59,971 nt of DNA from UBA1731 sp963653155 (GTDB lineage: Bacteria > Verrucomicrobiota > Kiritimatiellia > RFP12 > UBA1067), in assembly GCA_963653155.1 (NCBI GenBank), contig CAVJWR010000003.1:1-59971 (forward strand). Direction: 5' to 3'. Positions 15,423-24,101 of the stretch are shown here, piece after piece. The position numbers and the translations under genes were made by a program. Positions within the stretch are counted from its first letter, which is position 1. Every line of letters starts with the position of its first letter. The notes beneath the pieces were generated by a model. The model was given only the letters and a program-made list of their open reading frames with translations, made no database searches and had not been told where the DNA came from.

Positions 15423-18182
15423 ATGCAAAAATGGATTCTGGGAGTGATGACGGTCGTGATGGGCTGTCTGTCGGCACTGGCGGCGCATGACGCGACGAAC
15501 GACTGGAACGTCGCGACGGGCGATGCATCGGAGACCGCGAACTTCAATCCGGCGACGACGCCGGGGACGACGGGTCTCGTCCGTGTCGGAAATGGTGGCA
15601 CGCTGTCGGTGACGAGCGACCTCGCGTGGGGCGCGTTGTGGGTCGGGACGACGGCGAAGGATGGCGCAGTCGAGCAGACGGCAGGGACGCTGACGCTGTC
15701 CGAACCGGGAACGTCATCGGGTGACGGCACGTTGCGGCTGGGCGATGTGTCGGGTCGCCTCGGCACGTATCGGCTCGCAGACGGCACGCTGGACGTGACG
15801 AAGGGCAATCCGCAGGTCGGCGTGAACGGCGACGGCCTCTTGGCGGTTGCGGGCGGCACGTTCCGCGCTGTGGGGTATCCATCCGTCGGGCGGTATGCCT
15901 CGGCCAATGGCCAGCTCCTTCAGACGGGCGGCCGCGTGGATCTTTCGTCGGCTACGCAGCTGACGGTGGGCGAAAGTGGCGTCGGCACATTGACGCTCGC
16001 GGGCGGTACGGTACAGGTGAAGAAACTGGTTGTCGGTGCGGGCGAGAAGGGACGCGGCCTCGTCAATTTGGGTGCGGGCAGTTCGCTGTCCGTCGGCGTG
16101 GTGTCGAGCGGCAAGGCGACGGACAAGCGGTTTAACGCCGTGGGCGGGACGCTGAAGCCGCAAGCTGCCGCCGAGAACATGCCGGACTGGTTCGCCGACG
16201 TGCCCGTCACGGTCGGTGCGGGCGGTCTTGTCGTCGATACGGACGGCAAGACGGCGACGCTCGCCGCACCGCTGTCCGCTTCGCGTCTCGTGGCGGAGAA
16301 CCTTGCGCACCGCTGGAGTTTCAACGGCGATCTCGTGGATGCCGTTGGTGCACAGAACGCGACGGCGATGGGTGCGCAGGCGGACAAGATTTTGTTCGCG
16401 GATGGCGAAGTGCGTTTGCCGGGGCTTGGCAAGGGACAGGCCACGCTAGTGCTCGGTGCGGGTGTCGTGCCGAGCGGACTGAACGGCGTGACGATCGAGC
16501 TGTGGGCGACGCCCGAAGAGACGCGCAGCTGGTCGCGTGTCTTCACGGCGGCTTCGGCGGACGGGGCGCAGACGCTGTATCTCGCGTGGGCGAATGACAA
16601 GAATGTAGAGAAGGGGGCGTTTTGCCTAAAGGCGAACGGCGAGACGCTGTGGAACAACACGTCGGACTTTGCGCCGCTCGCGTTGGGTCGGAAGTGGCAT
16701 TTCGCGTTCGTCTTCACGAAGTCTGGCGAGGCGTGGACGGTGACGGCGATGAAACAGGATCCACGCACGGGATTCCGCGTCCAAAGCGAGACGAAGACGA
16801 TTGCGGCGGGCGACTGGGATCCGGCGAGCCTGTTCAGCGGCTCTTTCAACCTCGGCTATTCGGCCAACGACGCGGATGCCTGTGCGCGCTATGACGAGGT
16901 GCGCGTCTGGAAGGTCGCCCTCACCGAGAGCGAGCTGTTGGAGTCGGCGACGCGCGGGCCGGATGCGGATTTCGCGATGCCACCGGTTCTCCGCAAGACG
17001 GGCGACGGGACGCTTGCGCTGTCGGCGGCGGCGACCTATGCGGGCGCGACGGAGGTGACGGAAGGTGCGTTGGCCTTATCCGCGCCGGAAATGCCTGTTC
17101 ATCGGTGGCATGAGACCATTGACTTGCCCGGTGGCGCACATGGCACGGCGTACAAGTCGCTTGGCAAGGGGCTATTGCCGACGACGGAGGCTGGCTTCAC
17201 CCTCGAACTTTGGGCCACGCTGCGTGCGGCACGCAATTGGTCGCGTCTCTTCACGTTTGCCGATGAGGGAAACGCGAACGGCTTCTTCATGACATGGGTG
17301 AACGGCACGGACAACACGCGGGACATGATCGGCTTGCGCCAGCAGAAGATCACAACGACTGTCGGCGATCAAATGGCGCCCTATGAACTGGATACGCCCT
17401 ATCATGTCTCAATCGTCTGCGAGAAAGTCGAAGGCATCTGGAAGTTCCGCTTCTACAAGCAGAACGTCCGCACAGGCAATCTGGAGAAGACCTACGAAAT
17501 GGCGACGCCTGATGGTTGGACACCGTCTGCGCTTGCGGCGTGTTCGTTCAACCTTGGCTGGTCAACGGATAGCGGGAACGACGACGCGGCGGCGCAGTAC
17601 GATGAGATTCGCATCTGGGGTCGCGCATTCTCCGAAGCCGATGTAATGGCGTCGGGACGCGCGGGTGCGGATCGTCTGCCGTTCTTCGAACAGGCGGATG
17701 CGGCGCGGGGTGCCTTGCCGGAGGCGACCGATCTCGTGGTGGCGGAGGGGGCGGCGTTCGCGCTCGGCGGCACGTCCCAGATGGTCGCGTCCCTGTCGGG
17801 TGCGGGCGCGGTGTACGGATCGGGTACGCTGACGGCGACGGCGGGTATCTTCCCAGGCGGCAAGGGCGAAGTCGGCGTGCTGACGCTAGGCGCGGATGCG
17901 ACGCTTGTCGGCACGGTCGCGTTGGACGTGTCGGCGGATGGCGCGAGCGACGCTTTGGCGTTCGAGGCCGGCGGAACCTACGACGTGTCGAGGCTGCGCC
18001 TGACGGTCGCCGATCCGGCGAAGCTCGATAAGGCGAAACGGTATGCGATCTTGCGGACGAACGGCGCGACGTTGTGCGGCGAACCGGATGTGTCGGCCTT
18101 GCCCAAAAACTGGGAATTGAGGTTCCTCGACAACATCGGCCAGATCGTCTACCGTCATGGGCTGACGATCCTGTTGCAATAG
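15423..18182 (+). CDS. Secreted protein with autotransporter-type beta repeats and two LamG-like domains
   Basis: 919 aa. Signal peptide MQKWILGVMTVVMGCLSALAA. Residues about 20-280 are glycine-rich beta-helix repeats of the autotransporter-associated type (GTLTLSEPG, GTLTLAGGTVQVKKLVVG). Then come two concanavalin-like LamG domains, each marked by TIELWAT or TLELWAT with SWSR/NWSR and closed by YDEVRVW or YDEIRIW; a second beta-repeat stretch (KTGDGTLALSAAATYAGATEV) lies between them. The C-terminus GLTILLQ is a short hydrophobic tail. There is no beta-barrel translocator and no PEP-CTERM anchor. ATG 15423 has AAGGAAG 8-9 nt upstream; ATG 15390 has none and is rejected. Probably surface glycan binding or adhesion, by context with GH2 and GH5; unproven. 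Confidence 0.82.
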   Translation: MQKWILGVMTVVMGCLSALAAHDATNDWNVATGDASETANFNPATTPGTTGLVRVGNGGTLSVTSDLAWGALWVGTTAKDGAVEQTAGTLTLSEPGTSSGDGTLRLGDVSGRLGTYRLADGTLDVTKGNPQVGVNGDGLLAVAGGTFRAVGYPSVGRYASANGQLLQTGGRVDLSSATQLTVGESGVGTLTLAGGTVQVKKLVVGAGEKGRGLVNLGAGSSLSVGVVSSGKATDKRFNAVGGTLKPQAAAENMPDWFADVPVTVGAGGLVVDTDGKTATLAAPLSASRLVAENLAHRWSFNGDLVDAVGAQNATAMGAQADKILFADGEVRLPGLGKGQATLVLGAGVVPSGLNGVTIELWATPEETRSWSRVFTAASADGAQTLYLAWANDKNVEKGAFCLKANGETLWNNTSDFAPLALGRKWHFAFVFTKSGEAWTVTAMKQDPRTGFRVQSETKTIAAGDWDPASLFSGSFNLGYSANDADACARYDEVRVWKVALTESELLESATRGPDADFAMPPVLRKTGDGTLALSAAATYAGATEVTEGALALSAPEMPVHRWHETIDLPGGAHGTAYKSLGKGLLPTTEAGFTLELWATLRAARNWSRLFTFADEGNANGFFMTWVNGTDNTRDMIGLRQQKITTTVGDQMAPYELDTPYHVSIVCEKVEGIWKFRFYKQNVRTGNLEKTYEMATPDGWTPSALAACSFNLGWSTDSGNDDAAAQYDEIRIWGRAFSEADVMASGRAGADRLPFFEQADAARGALPEATDLVVAEGAAFALGGTSQMVASLSGAGAVYGSGTLTATAGIFPGGKGEVGVLTLGADATLVGTVALDVSADGASDALAFEAGGTYDVSRLRLTVADPAKLDKAKRYAILRTNGATLCGEPDVSALPKNWELRFLDNIGQIVYRHGLTILLQ

Positions 18183-18267
18183 ATATTCACACCTTTCAAC
18201 ATCATCCTCGTTCCTTTCCGGTTTTGCCTTAGGTACAAACCCATAAACGGATTTTCTGTTTTTCTCG

Positions 18268-18295
18268 TTGAAAAAAAAAATGATTTTGGTACAAT
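18268..18295 (+). promoter_or_regulatory. Promoter of the second LamG gene
   Basis: TTGAAA (18268-18273), a 16-nt spacer containing an A-tract, TACAAT (18290-18295) preceded by TGG. One of the best -35/-10 pairs in the window. The leader to ATG 18327 is about 25 nt with GAGGA at 18316-18320. Confidence 0.7.
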
Positions 18296-18326
18296 TGCCG
18301 CATTTCGTGGTTATTGAGGAACAGAG

Positions 18327-20795
18327 ATGAATATTGGATTATGCACGGATGGACACAGTGCTTTGATGTCGATTGCGGGTAGGGGCTTTTCGCTCCTGCT
18401 TGCCGTTGGATGCCTGACTTCGCGGGCGGAGACCTTGGCGCTCTACACCTGTGAGGAGGGCGTTGTGGGACAGCCTGTCGAAAGGCTTGTGAACCAGGCA
18501 AATCCGGGTGTGTATGATGGTCTTGCCTATGTAAATGAAATATCAGGTGGCGGAAACCCCGGTAATATGCCTTGCTACACAAACAACGTCGCCGGGAATT
18601 GCATCTATTCGGATGCGATGTGTACGCAGATAGTGGTGCGCACTCCCTTGGCGATCCATTTTTCGTCTGCATATTCGGATCTCGCGAGTGGCGGAAGCAT
18701 AGACTTCAAGGGACTTGCCAGGGCTCTGCATTCGGAGGGACGAAACCGGTTCACAATTGAACTGTTTTGGCGTCCGGACGAAAATGAGGATCCTCGGCTT
18801 GGAACGATAGTGTCGTTCAACGACTGGTTCCGTGGACGATTGGCCACAGGCGCCTATGGCGATTACATTGCCATGTACAACCGTACAGGATATAAGATAT
18901 ACCATTTGGGACAGTCCCAACAGCTCAGATTTCAGGGATGGCGGCATTGGGCGATTACGGTAGACGCGTCAAGCGAGTCGAAGGGCATCGGATGCATCTA
19001 CTACGATTATGCTAAAAAGGGCGAGCAGACGGACTTTGTCAATGGCAATGACCAGAATCCCGATGTCCGTATTGGGGCGACCCTGTGGGATGCGGATGGC
19101 ACGAGGAATGGCGGAGGATGCGCGAGGGGCCAGATCGCATGCATTCGCGTCTCGGACGAAGTGCTTGGTCCAGATGAATTCATGCGCATGGGGGTATCGG
19201 CATTTTACCCGTTTGCCGATGGTGCGCCGGGCGAAGAGGTGTCCACGGTGACGAATTCGATTGTGGCGGGAGACTCTACCGGAACGGCCGGTTGCCACAA
19301 CAAGATGCCTGTGTTCTCATCGGATAGGCCAGGGCGGTATGTGTTTGCGACGACGGACAAGAGGGTGCTGATAGGATCCGACATACAGTCCGTTGAGTTT
19401 GGCATGAAAGACCAATACGCGCAATCGCATGGCTTCATTGACTTTGCCGGTCTGGCGGGACGACTGATGATGAACCTTCGTCCAAACAGCGGGGCGACGA
19501 TCGAATGCTTCTTCAAAAGGAATGGCGTAAACTGGGGGAATCTCANNNNNNNNNNATCTCAACGTCTTGGCAATGGATACGCCATCGACCATTGGCGACA
19601 AGGTCAGCGTGCGCGTCAACTCGGACAATGTCGTCGCGGATACGCGCTACAGCTATGACACGTCGCGCAAGTCTACGGAATGCTCGAATTACGGGGAACG
19701 GTTCTTTGACGATGGCCGTTGGCACCATCTGGCAATCGTGATTGGCGGGACTGACCGGGATCAGACGCAATATAGGGGCGTCACGGTATACGTTGACTAC
19801 TTCAAGAATGCCTCCGCCACACCGGGATGGCTGCAATACACGACAAATTACCGTTGGAATGGGTGGTACGACTTCCCGTTGACGCTTGGCCATTATGCCG
19901 GCCATATGCAATCTAAGAACGGATTCATCGGCAAGGTCGCAGCCCTTCGGGTATCCCCAATTGCACTTTCCCCTGATCGCTTCATGGTGGCATCGGATAC
20001 GCTTGACGAGGCGGTCTCTGAGAATCTCATCCAATGGCGTTTCGATGAGGGGACTGACGATGCTCCGGCAACGTCAGTCGCGAGCGCCAGTAGTACGGAG
20101 GCTTGGACGGTTGGCAGCCTGACTGTCTTTGGCGTGGATGCCGATGAGCCGCGTTTCTCTCCAATGCGAACCGCGAGACGCATGAGGGTTTGCGACACCC
20201 TGTTCGCCAACCGCCGTTCGGTGAGAACGATGGTCTCTGCCGCAGCCGATGGCGTGACGATTGAGAATAGGACGTGGTGCGGAATCCCGCAGTTGCATCC
20301 GAAGAGTTGGACGATGGAGGCATTCGTGATGCCAGATATGTCGCCGCGCACGGCGGAGGCGTTTCTGCTTGGGCGCGGACGCGTGAATCCGACTTCAGGA
20401 GAATGCCGATATGATTGGGCTGTAGTGCTTCAACCCGACGGGAATCTCTCGCTTAAGGGATATCGGTCAGGCGATGAGAATGTGCCGTTTGCGTTCGATT
20501 GCAGTGGCGCATCGCTGGAAAATGGACGTTGGCATCGCGTGGTTGTCACCTACGATGGCGACGGCATGAGGTATAATGTGTGGATTGATGATGCGAAAGT
20601 ATTGGATATCGTCTTGGATTCTGCGCAGGTGGACGGACTGGATTGCCGATACCAGCTTGCGGCAGGAGGTGGCTTTGGAGGGTTCGGCGGCTATCTGGAC
20701 GAAGTGCGCTTCGTCGGTCGCGTGTTGGACAAGAATGAGTTTACCGTTCNNNNNNNNNNCCAAGTCCAAGGGGTACTTCAGTCGTTGTTCGCTGA
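18327..20795 (+). CDS. Secreted protein with tandem LamG-like domains (interrupted by two assembly gaps)
   Basis: The reading frame is broken by N-runs at 19546 and 20750, but it is one gene of about 815 aa. Collapsing the duplicated ATCTCA at the first gap gives WGNLNVLAMDTPSTIGDKVS, joining the upstream frame to the downstream frame that reads RWHHLAIVIGG. At the second gap, a 1-base join gives FTVPSPRGTSVVVR and a stop at 20793-20795, just before the GGAG of the next gene. A signal peptide (GFSLLLAVGCLTSRAE) and three concanavalin-like domains (TIELFWRPDE; ATIECFFKRNG; TMEAFVMPDM) are visible. It lies between another LamG gene and GH5, so a carbohydrate-surface role is likely but unproven. 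The exact bases at the second gap are uncertain. Confidence 0.75.
19546..19555. other. 10-N scaffold gap, probably a contig overlap
   Basis: ATCTCA ends the left side and begins the right side. Removing 10 N plus one copy (16 nt) restores a continuous LamG reading frame. Confidence 0.8.
20750..20759. other. 10-N scaffold gap
   Basis: The flanks share only a single C, so unlike the other gaps there is no clear overlap. Joining with a 1-base overlap yields a plausible C-terminus (GTSVVVR), but bases may be missing. Confidence 0.6.
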
Positions 20796-20807
20796 TGGAG
20801 TGATGCC

Positions 20808-22322
20808 ATGAAAGTCGCTTGTCTTGTTCCGAAGTTCATTGCCTGTGTTTCGCTTCTGTTTCAGTATGCTGCCTGTGCGGCGGAGACGCATCCTTTGGAA
20901 GGTCTGGACTGGCATCTTCCGGATTGCGCTCGCCTTGAAGGCAATATCCTGACGGTAGAGGTCGGTTCTGATACGAAGGGCGATACGAAGGCCTGGGCCA
21001 ATCTTGACCTTTCCGAATACAGGGATGGCTTTGTCGCTGAAATTGAGGCGCAAGGGGAGAATATCACTAAGCCGGAGAATCCCTGGCTCGGCTTCAAGTT
21101 CATGGTCACGTACTACGATCCTGACATGAAGATCGACAACTATCCTGGGGCAAATGGCCCATACGGCAGTTTCGGGAAGAGAGGCTTCCGCATCGTCGAT
21201 TCGTTCCCAAATCGACGTCGTGAGCGAGGTAGGCTCAACCTTGGTCTACAGGGGTCTACGGGAAAGGTCGTCTTTGACTTGTCCACGCTCAGGATCGGAA
21301 AGGCAGACCCTATCTTCCCCATCGTCAACAAGGACTATCGCGTCAAGTACCCCGACCACGTGGCAGGGCGAGGACGGCTTCGTGGCGTTATGTCTCCGGA
21401 CAATCCTACGGAGAAGGACTTTGAGGACCTGAAGTCATGGGGCGCAACGCTTATGCGCTTCCAGATGCGGCGTATGGGCTTGAGCGAAAAGGAGGAAATG
21501 GATCTGGCGGCATACAGGCAGTGGCTTGACGGTCGCCTTGATGTTCTCGACAAGGTCTTGTCTTGGGGTGAGAGGTATGGAATCCAGATCGCCATAGATT
21601 TGCATGCGGCTCCGGGCGGGAATGCCAAGCGTGGGTTGAGGATGTTCTATGAACGGCGGTATCTGGACGAGTTCCTTGAGACATGGCGGAAGATTGTGAA
21701 GCGGTTCGGGAAACGAAAGAACATCTACGGGTATGACCTCATCAACGAACCGTACCATTCGGACGGCATAATCTGCGATTACTGGACGGCCCAGAGGCTT
21801 GCTGCCGAGGAAATTCGAAAGATTGATGCAGATACTACCATCATTGTGGAGTCAAACGCCATGGATCTTCCCGTTACGTTTGCCTATCTGTCTCCGCTCG
21901 CGATGGAAAACGTGATTTATGAGGTCCATGTGTACAATCCAGGCGGTTTCACGCATCAGGGTGTCGGCAGCGGTGGGCGTGAAGGGGTGCGCATACGCTA
22001 CCCCAATGTGGAAAAGGGTTGGGACAAGGATTATCTTCGGAATGAGCTGAAGCCTGTGCTTGAGTTCTCCCGCAAACATCAGGCGAAGATATACGTAGGC
22101 GAATTCTCCGCAACCGCATGGGCCCCTGGCGCCGACCGCTATCTGGCGGATTGCATTTCGATCTTTGAGGAATACGGTTGGGACTGGACGTACCACGCTT
22201 TCCGCGAATGGAAGGGATGGAGCGTTGAGCACGAAGGGTCGGATATCGGCAACATGAAGCCATCTGCGGACAATGCCCGCATGCGCGTCCTGAAGAAAGG
22301 CTTGCGCGGCTCCCTTTTATGA
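20808..22322 (+). CDS. Secreted glycoside hydrolase family 5 (cellulase-like) with N-terminal beta-sandwich
   Basis: 504 aa. A signal peptide (CVSLLFQYAACAAE) precedes about 130 residues resembling a carbohydrate-binding beta-sandwich (ANLDLSEYRDGFVAEIEA, NPWLGFKFMVTYYD), then a GH5 TIM barrel: LRGVMSP, LMRFQM, IAIDLHAAPGG, acid/base E314 in LINEPYH and nucleophile E432 in YVGEFSA, ending WDWTYHAFREWKGWS. GH5 enzymes hydrolyse beta-glucans, mannans and related polymers; the subfamily is not callable by eye. GGAG at 20797 sits upstream of ATG 20808. Last gene of the glycan island; its end abuts the ybgC promoter. Confidence 0.9.
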   Translation: MKVACLVPKFIACVSLLFQYAACAAETHPLEGLDWHLPDCARLEGNILTVEVGSDTKGDTKAWANLDLSEYRDGFVAEIEAQGENITKPENPWLGFKFMVTYYDPDMKIDNYPGANGPYGSFGKRGFRIVDSFPNRRRERGRLNLGLQGSTGKVVFDLSTLRIGKADPIFPIVNKDYRVKYPDHVAGRGRLRGVMSPDNPTEKDFEDLKSWGATLMRFQMRRMGLSEKEEMDLAAYRQWLDGRLDVLDKVLSWGERYGIQIAIDLHAAPGGNAKRGLRMFYERRYLDEFLETWRKIVKRFGKRKNIYGYDLINEPYHSDGIICDYWTAQRLAAEEIRKIDADTTIIVESNAMDLPVTFAYLSPLAMENVIYEVHVYNPGGFTHQGVGSGGREGVRIRYPNVEKGWDKDYLRNELKPVLEFSRKHQAKIYVGEFSATAWAPGADRYLADCISIFEEYGWDWTYHAFREWKGWSVEHEGSDIGNMKPSADNARMRVLKKGLRGSLL

Positions 22323-22328
22323 TATAAT
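22323..22328 (+). promoter_or_regulatory. -10 box of ybgC, 8 nt before ATG
   Basis: TATAAT starts on the base after the GH5 stop codon and is followed by exactly 8 nt and the ybgC ATG. TTGCGC at 22302-22307 is a possible -35 with a short 15-nt spacer. Predicts a near-leaderless transcript. Confidence 0.6.
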
Positions 22329-22336
22329 TGGGGGCA

Positions 22337-22759
22337 ATGAAATCAATCACAATAGAATACCGCGTGCCGTATGCCGATACGGATCAGATGGGCGTTGTAT
22401 ACTATGGCAACTATCTCACGATATTCGAGAGAGCCCGAAATGAGCTTATGAGAGCCTGCGGCTACACATACAGGGAGTTTGAACGCGATGGGTGCGCTCT
22501 TCCCGTCACGCATGCCGAGGTGCGGTATAGGCATCCCGCGAGGTATGATGACCTCCTTGAGGTCAAGGCCTACGTGGCTGAACTGAAGGGAGTGCGCGTA
22601 GAGATCGCCTGTGAGGTGAGGCGCAAGGGAGATCCGGAATTGCTCGTATCCGGCTCCACAAGGCACGCTTTCGTGTCCACGGAGACATTCCACCCGATTC
22701 CGCCGCCGCAACGCTTCCTTGATTCCATAGGCATGGGGCAGGATTCGGAAGACAAATGA
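22337..22759 (+). CDS. ybgC: YbgC/FadM-type hotdog acyl-CoA thioesterase
   Basis: A 140-aa single-hotdog protein of the 4-hydroxybenzoyl-CoA thioesterase family. YADTDQMGVVYYGNY (residues 12-26) holds the catalytic aspartate D16, followed by FERARNELM and AEVRYRHPARYDDLLEV. Family members hydrolyse short acyl-CoAs; in Proteobacteria ybgC sits with tol-pal, which is not so here. ATG 22337 is chosen because the -10 is at 22323; TTG 22328 would lie inside the promoter. The 3' end overlaps trmB by 4 bases. Confidence 0.9.
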   Translation: MKSITIEYRVPYADTDQMGVVYYGNYLTIFERARNELMRACGYTYREFERDGCALPVTHAEVRYRHPARYDDLLEVKAYVAELKGVRVEIACEVRRKGDPELLVSGSTRHAFVSTETFHPIPPPQRFLDSIGMGQDSEDK

Positions 22760-23469
22760 TAATAACGGTTACAGATCCATGTAGGCCATTGCCGCTCGAT
22801 ATAGATCCCGAACGTCCACTTGAGGTTGAGGTAGGGTGCGGCAAGGGACGATTCCTTACGGGACGTGCCGCCGCCAATCCTGCAATCGACTTTCTTGGCA
22901 TCGAACGGATGCTCGGACGTGTACATTCCTTCGACGACAAGTGCCGCAGGCTGAAGATAGCCAATGCGCATGTGCTTAGGTTGGAGGCGCTTTACACGTT
23001 CTGGTATCTTCTGCCGGCGCATGGCGTGAAGACCGTGTACGTGTTCTTCCCCGACCCTTGGCCGAAGAAGCGTCACCACAGCCATAGGCTTTTCGGGCCG
23101 CTGTTCCTCAAGGCGCTGTGGAAGCGGCTTGAGACAGGGGGGCGGCTTGAGTTCGCGACCGACCACGAGGAATATTTCCGCTATGTGACGGAAGAGTGCT
23201 TTCCCCCGTATGAGGGGAATGCCGCCAGCGGCGGAGATGCGGTGCCGTTGTTCAGGCGTGTCAAGCCGATGGAGCGAGGGCCTGAGGCCTGGACCGAGTT
23301 CGAGACGCGCTTCCGCAGTCAGGGGCTTCCGATCTATTCCGCCGCATGGGAGGCTGTTGCGCATGGAGACTACGAGCTTGAGCCGATGAAGGTCGCGCCG
23401 GAGGATGAGCCTAGAGAGGGGATTGCCCGTCGTATCGGCAAGAAGTACATTCAGGAGTGCGACGCATGA
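22756..23469 (+). CDS. trmB: tRNA (guanine-N7)-methyltransferase
   Basis: A 237-aa class I SAM methyltransferase that makes m7G46 in tRNA. Motif I is LEVEVGCGKGRFL, FLGIERM follows, and the family hallmark is VYVFFPDPWPKKRHHSHRLF. The C-terminal part (TEFETRFRSQGLPIYSAAWE) matches the usual T-x-F-E-x-(K/R)-F region. Length is usual for the family. It overlaps ybgC upstream and queE downstream (ATGA), forming a tRNA-modification run. Confidence 0.95.
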   Translation: MIITVTDPCRPLPLDIDPERPLEVEVGCGKGRFLTGRAAANPAIDFLGIERMLGRVHSFDDKCRRLKIANAHVLRLEALYTFWYLLPAHGVKTVYVFFPDPWPKKRHHSHRLFGPLFLKALWKRLETGGRLEFATDHEEYFRYVTEECFPPYEGNAASGGDAVPLFRRVKPMERGPEAWTEFETRFRSQGLPIYSAAWEAVAHGDYELEPMKVAPEDEPREGIARRIGKKYIQECDA

Positions 23470-24101
23470 AATACAGGTTGCGTTCCGTGTTCCGCTCCAT
23501 TCAGGGAGAAGGACGGAATACCGGCAGGCCGGCGACTTTCATCCGGTTTGCCGGCTGCAACCTGAACTGCCCGTGGTGCGACACCCAGAAGACCGCCATG
23601 AAGACGCTTTCGCTCTCCGAGCTGATGGCGGAGGTCCGGCGATTCGGCAACAGGATGGTGATCATAACCGGCGGCGAACCGACGATCGTGCCTGGCCTTG
23701 CCGATGTGCTTGAGGCGTTGAAGAAAGATGGCCGTTGGCTCGCCCTAGAGACGAACGGGTTGCGGGACATCCCGGAACTTGCGCTATTTGACTACATCGC
23801 TGTGTCGCCGAAGTTCTTCTATTCATCGCGCTACATTGACCAGTCGATGGTCCGCAAGGCGGATGAGGTGCGCATTGTCGCGGAGAACGAGGATATGGTT
23901 GCGTTTTGCCGGAAGATGCGCGGTAGGATACAGGCGAAGGACTATTTTATATCTCCACTTGAAGAGGGCGGGCGTATCCACTACAGGCGGGCGTTTAATC
24001 TGATGCAGAAGCTCAATTCCCCGAAATTACGCGATGAAGAGGCCCCATGGCCGCCGTGGGCGCTTTCCATCCAGACGCATAAGGTTCTTGGGCTAAAATG
24101 A
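23466..24101 (+). CDS. queE: 7-carboxy-7-deazaguanine synthase (QueE)
   Basis: A 211-aa short radical-SAM enzyme. The iron-sulfur motif CNLNCPWC uses C31, C35 and C38; FRSIQGEG near the N-terminus and IITGGEPT are QueE signatures. It converts 6-carboxy-tetrahydropterin to 7-carboxy-7-deazaguanine on the way to queuosine or other deazapurines. queC, queD and queF are not in the window. ATG 23466 overlaps the trmB stop; GTG 23457 is an in-frame alternative. Pairing with trmB suggests the queuosine route, but a DNA deazapurine system elsewhere cannot be excluded. Confidence 0.92.
   Translation: MKYRLRSVFRSIQGEGRNTGRPATFIRFAGCNLNCPWCDTQKTAMKTLSLSELMAEVRRFGNRMVIITGGEPTIVPGLADVLEALKKDGRWLALETNGLRDIPELALFDYIAVSPKFFYSSRYIDQSMVRKADEVRIVAENEDMVAFCRKMRGRIQAKDYFISPLEEGGRIHYRRAFNLMQKLNSPKLRDEEAPWPPWALSIQTHKVLGLK

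Noticed and set aside
15241..15528. Minus-strand ORFs over the ACGGAG repeat (reading such as SVFLRLSVPPCALP)
   Set aside because: They are made of the repeat plus the reverse of flanking genes.
19556..19658. Continuation of the first LamG frame past the gap (SQRLGNGYAIDHWRQ)
   Set aside because: It ends quickly and is not LamG-like; the frame is displaced by the artificial gap.
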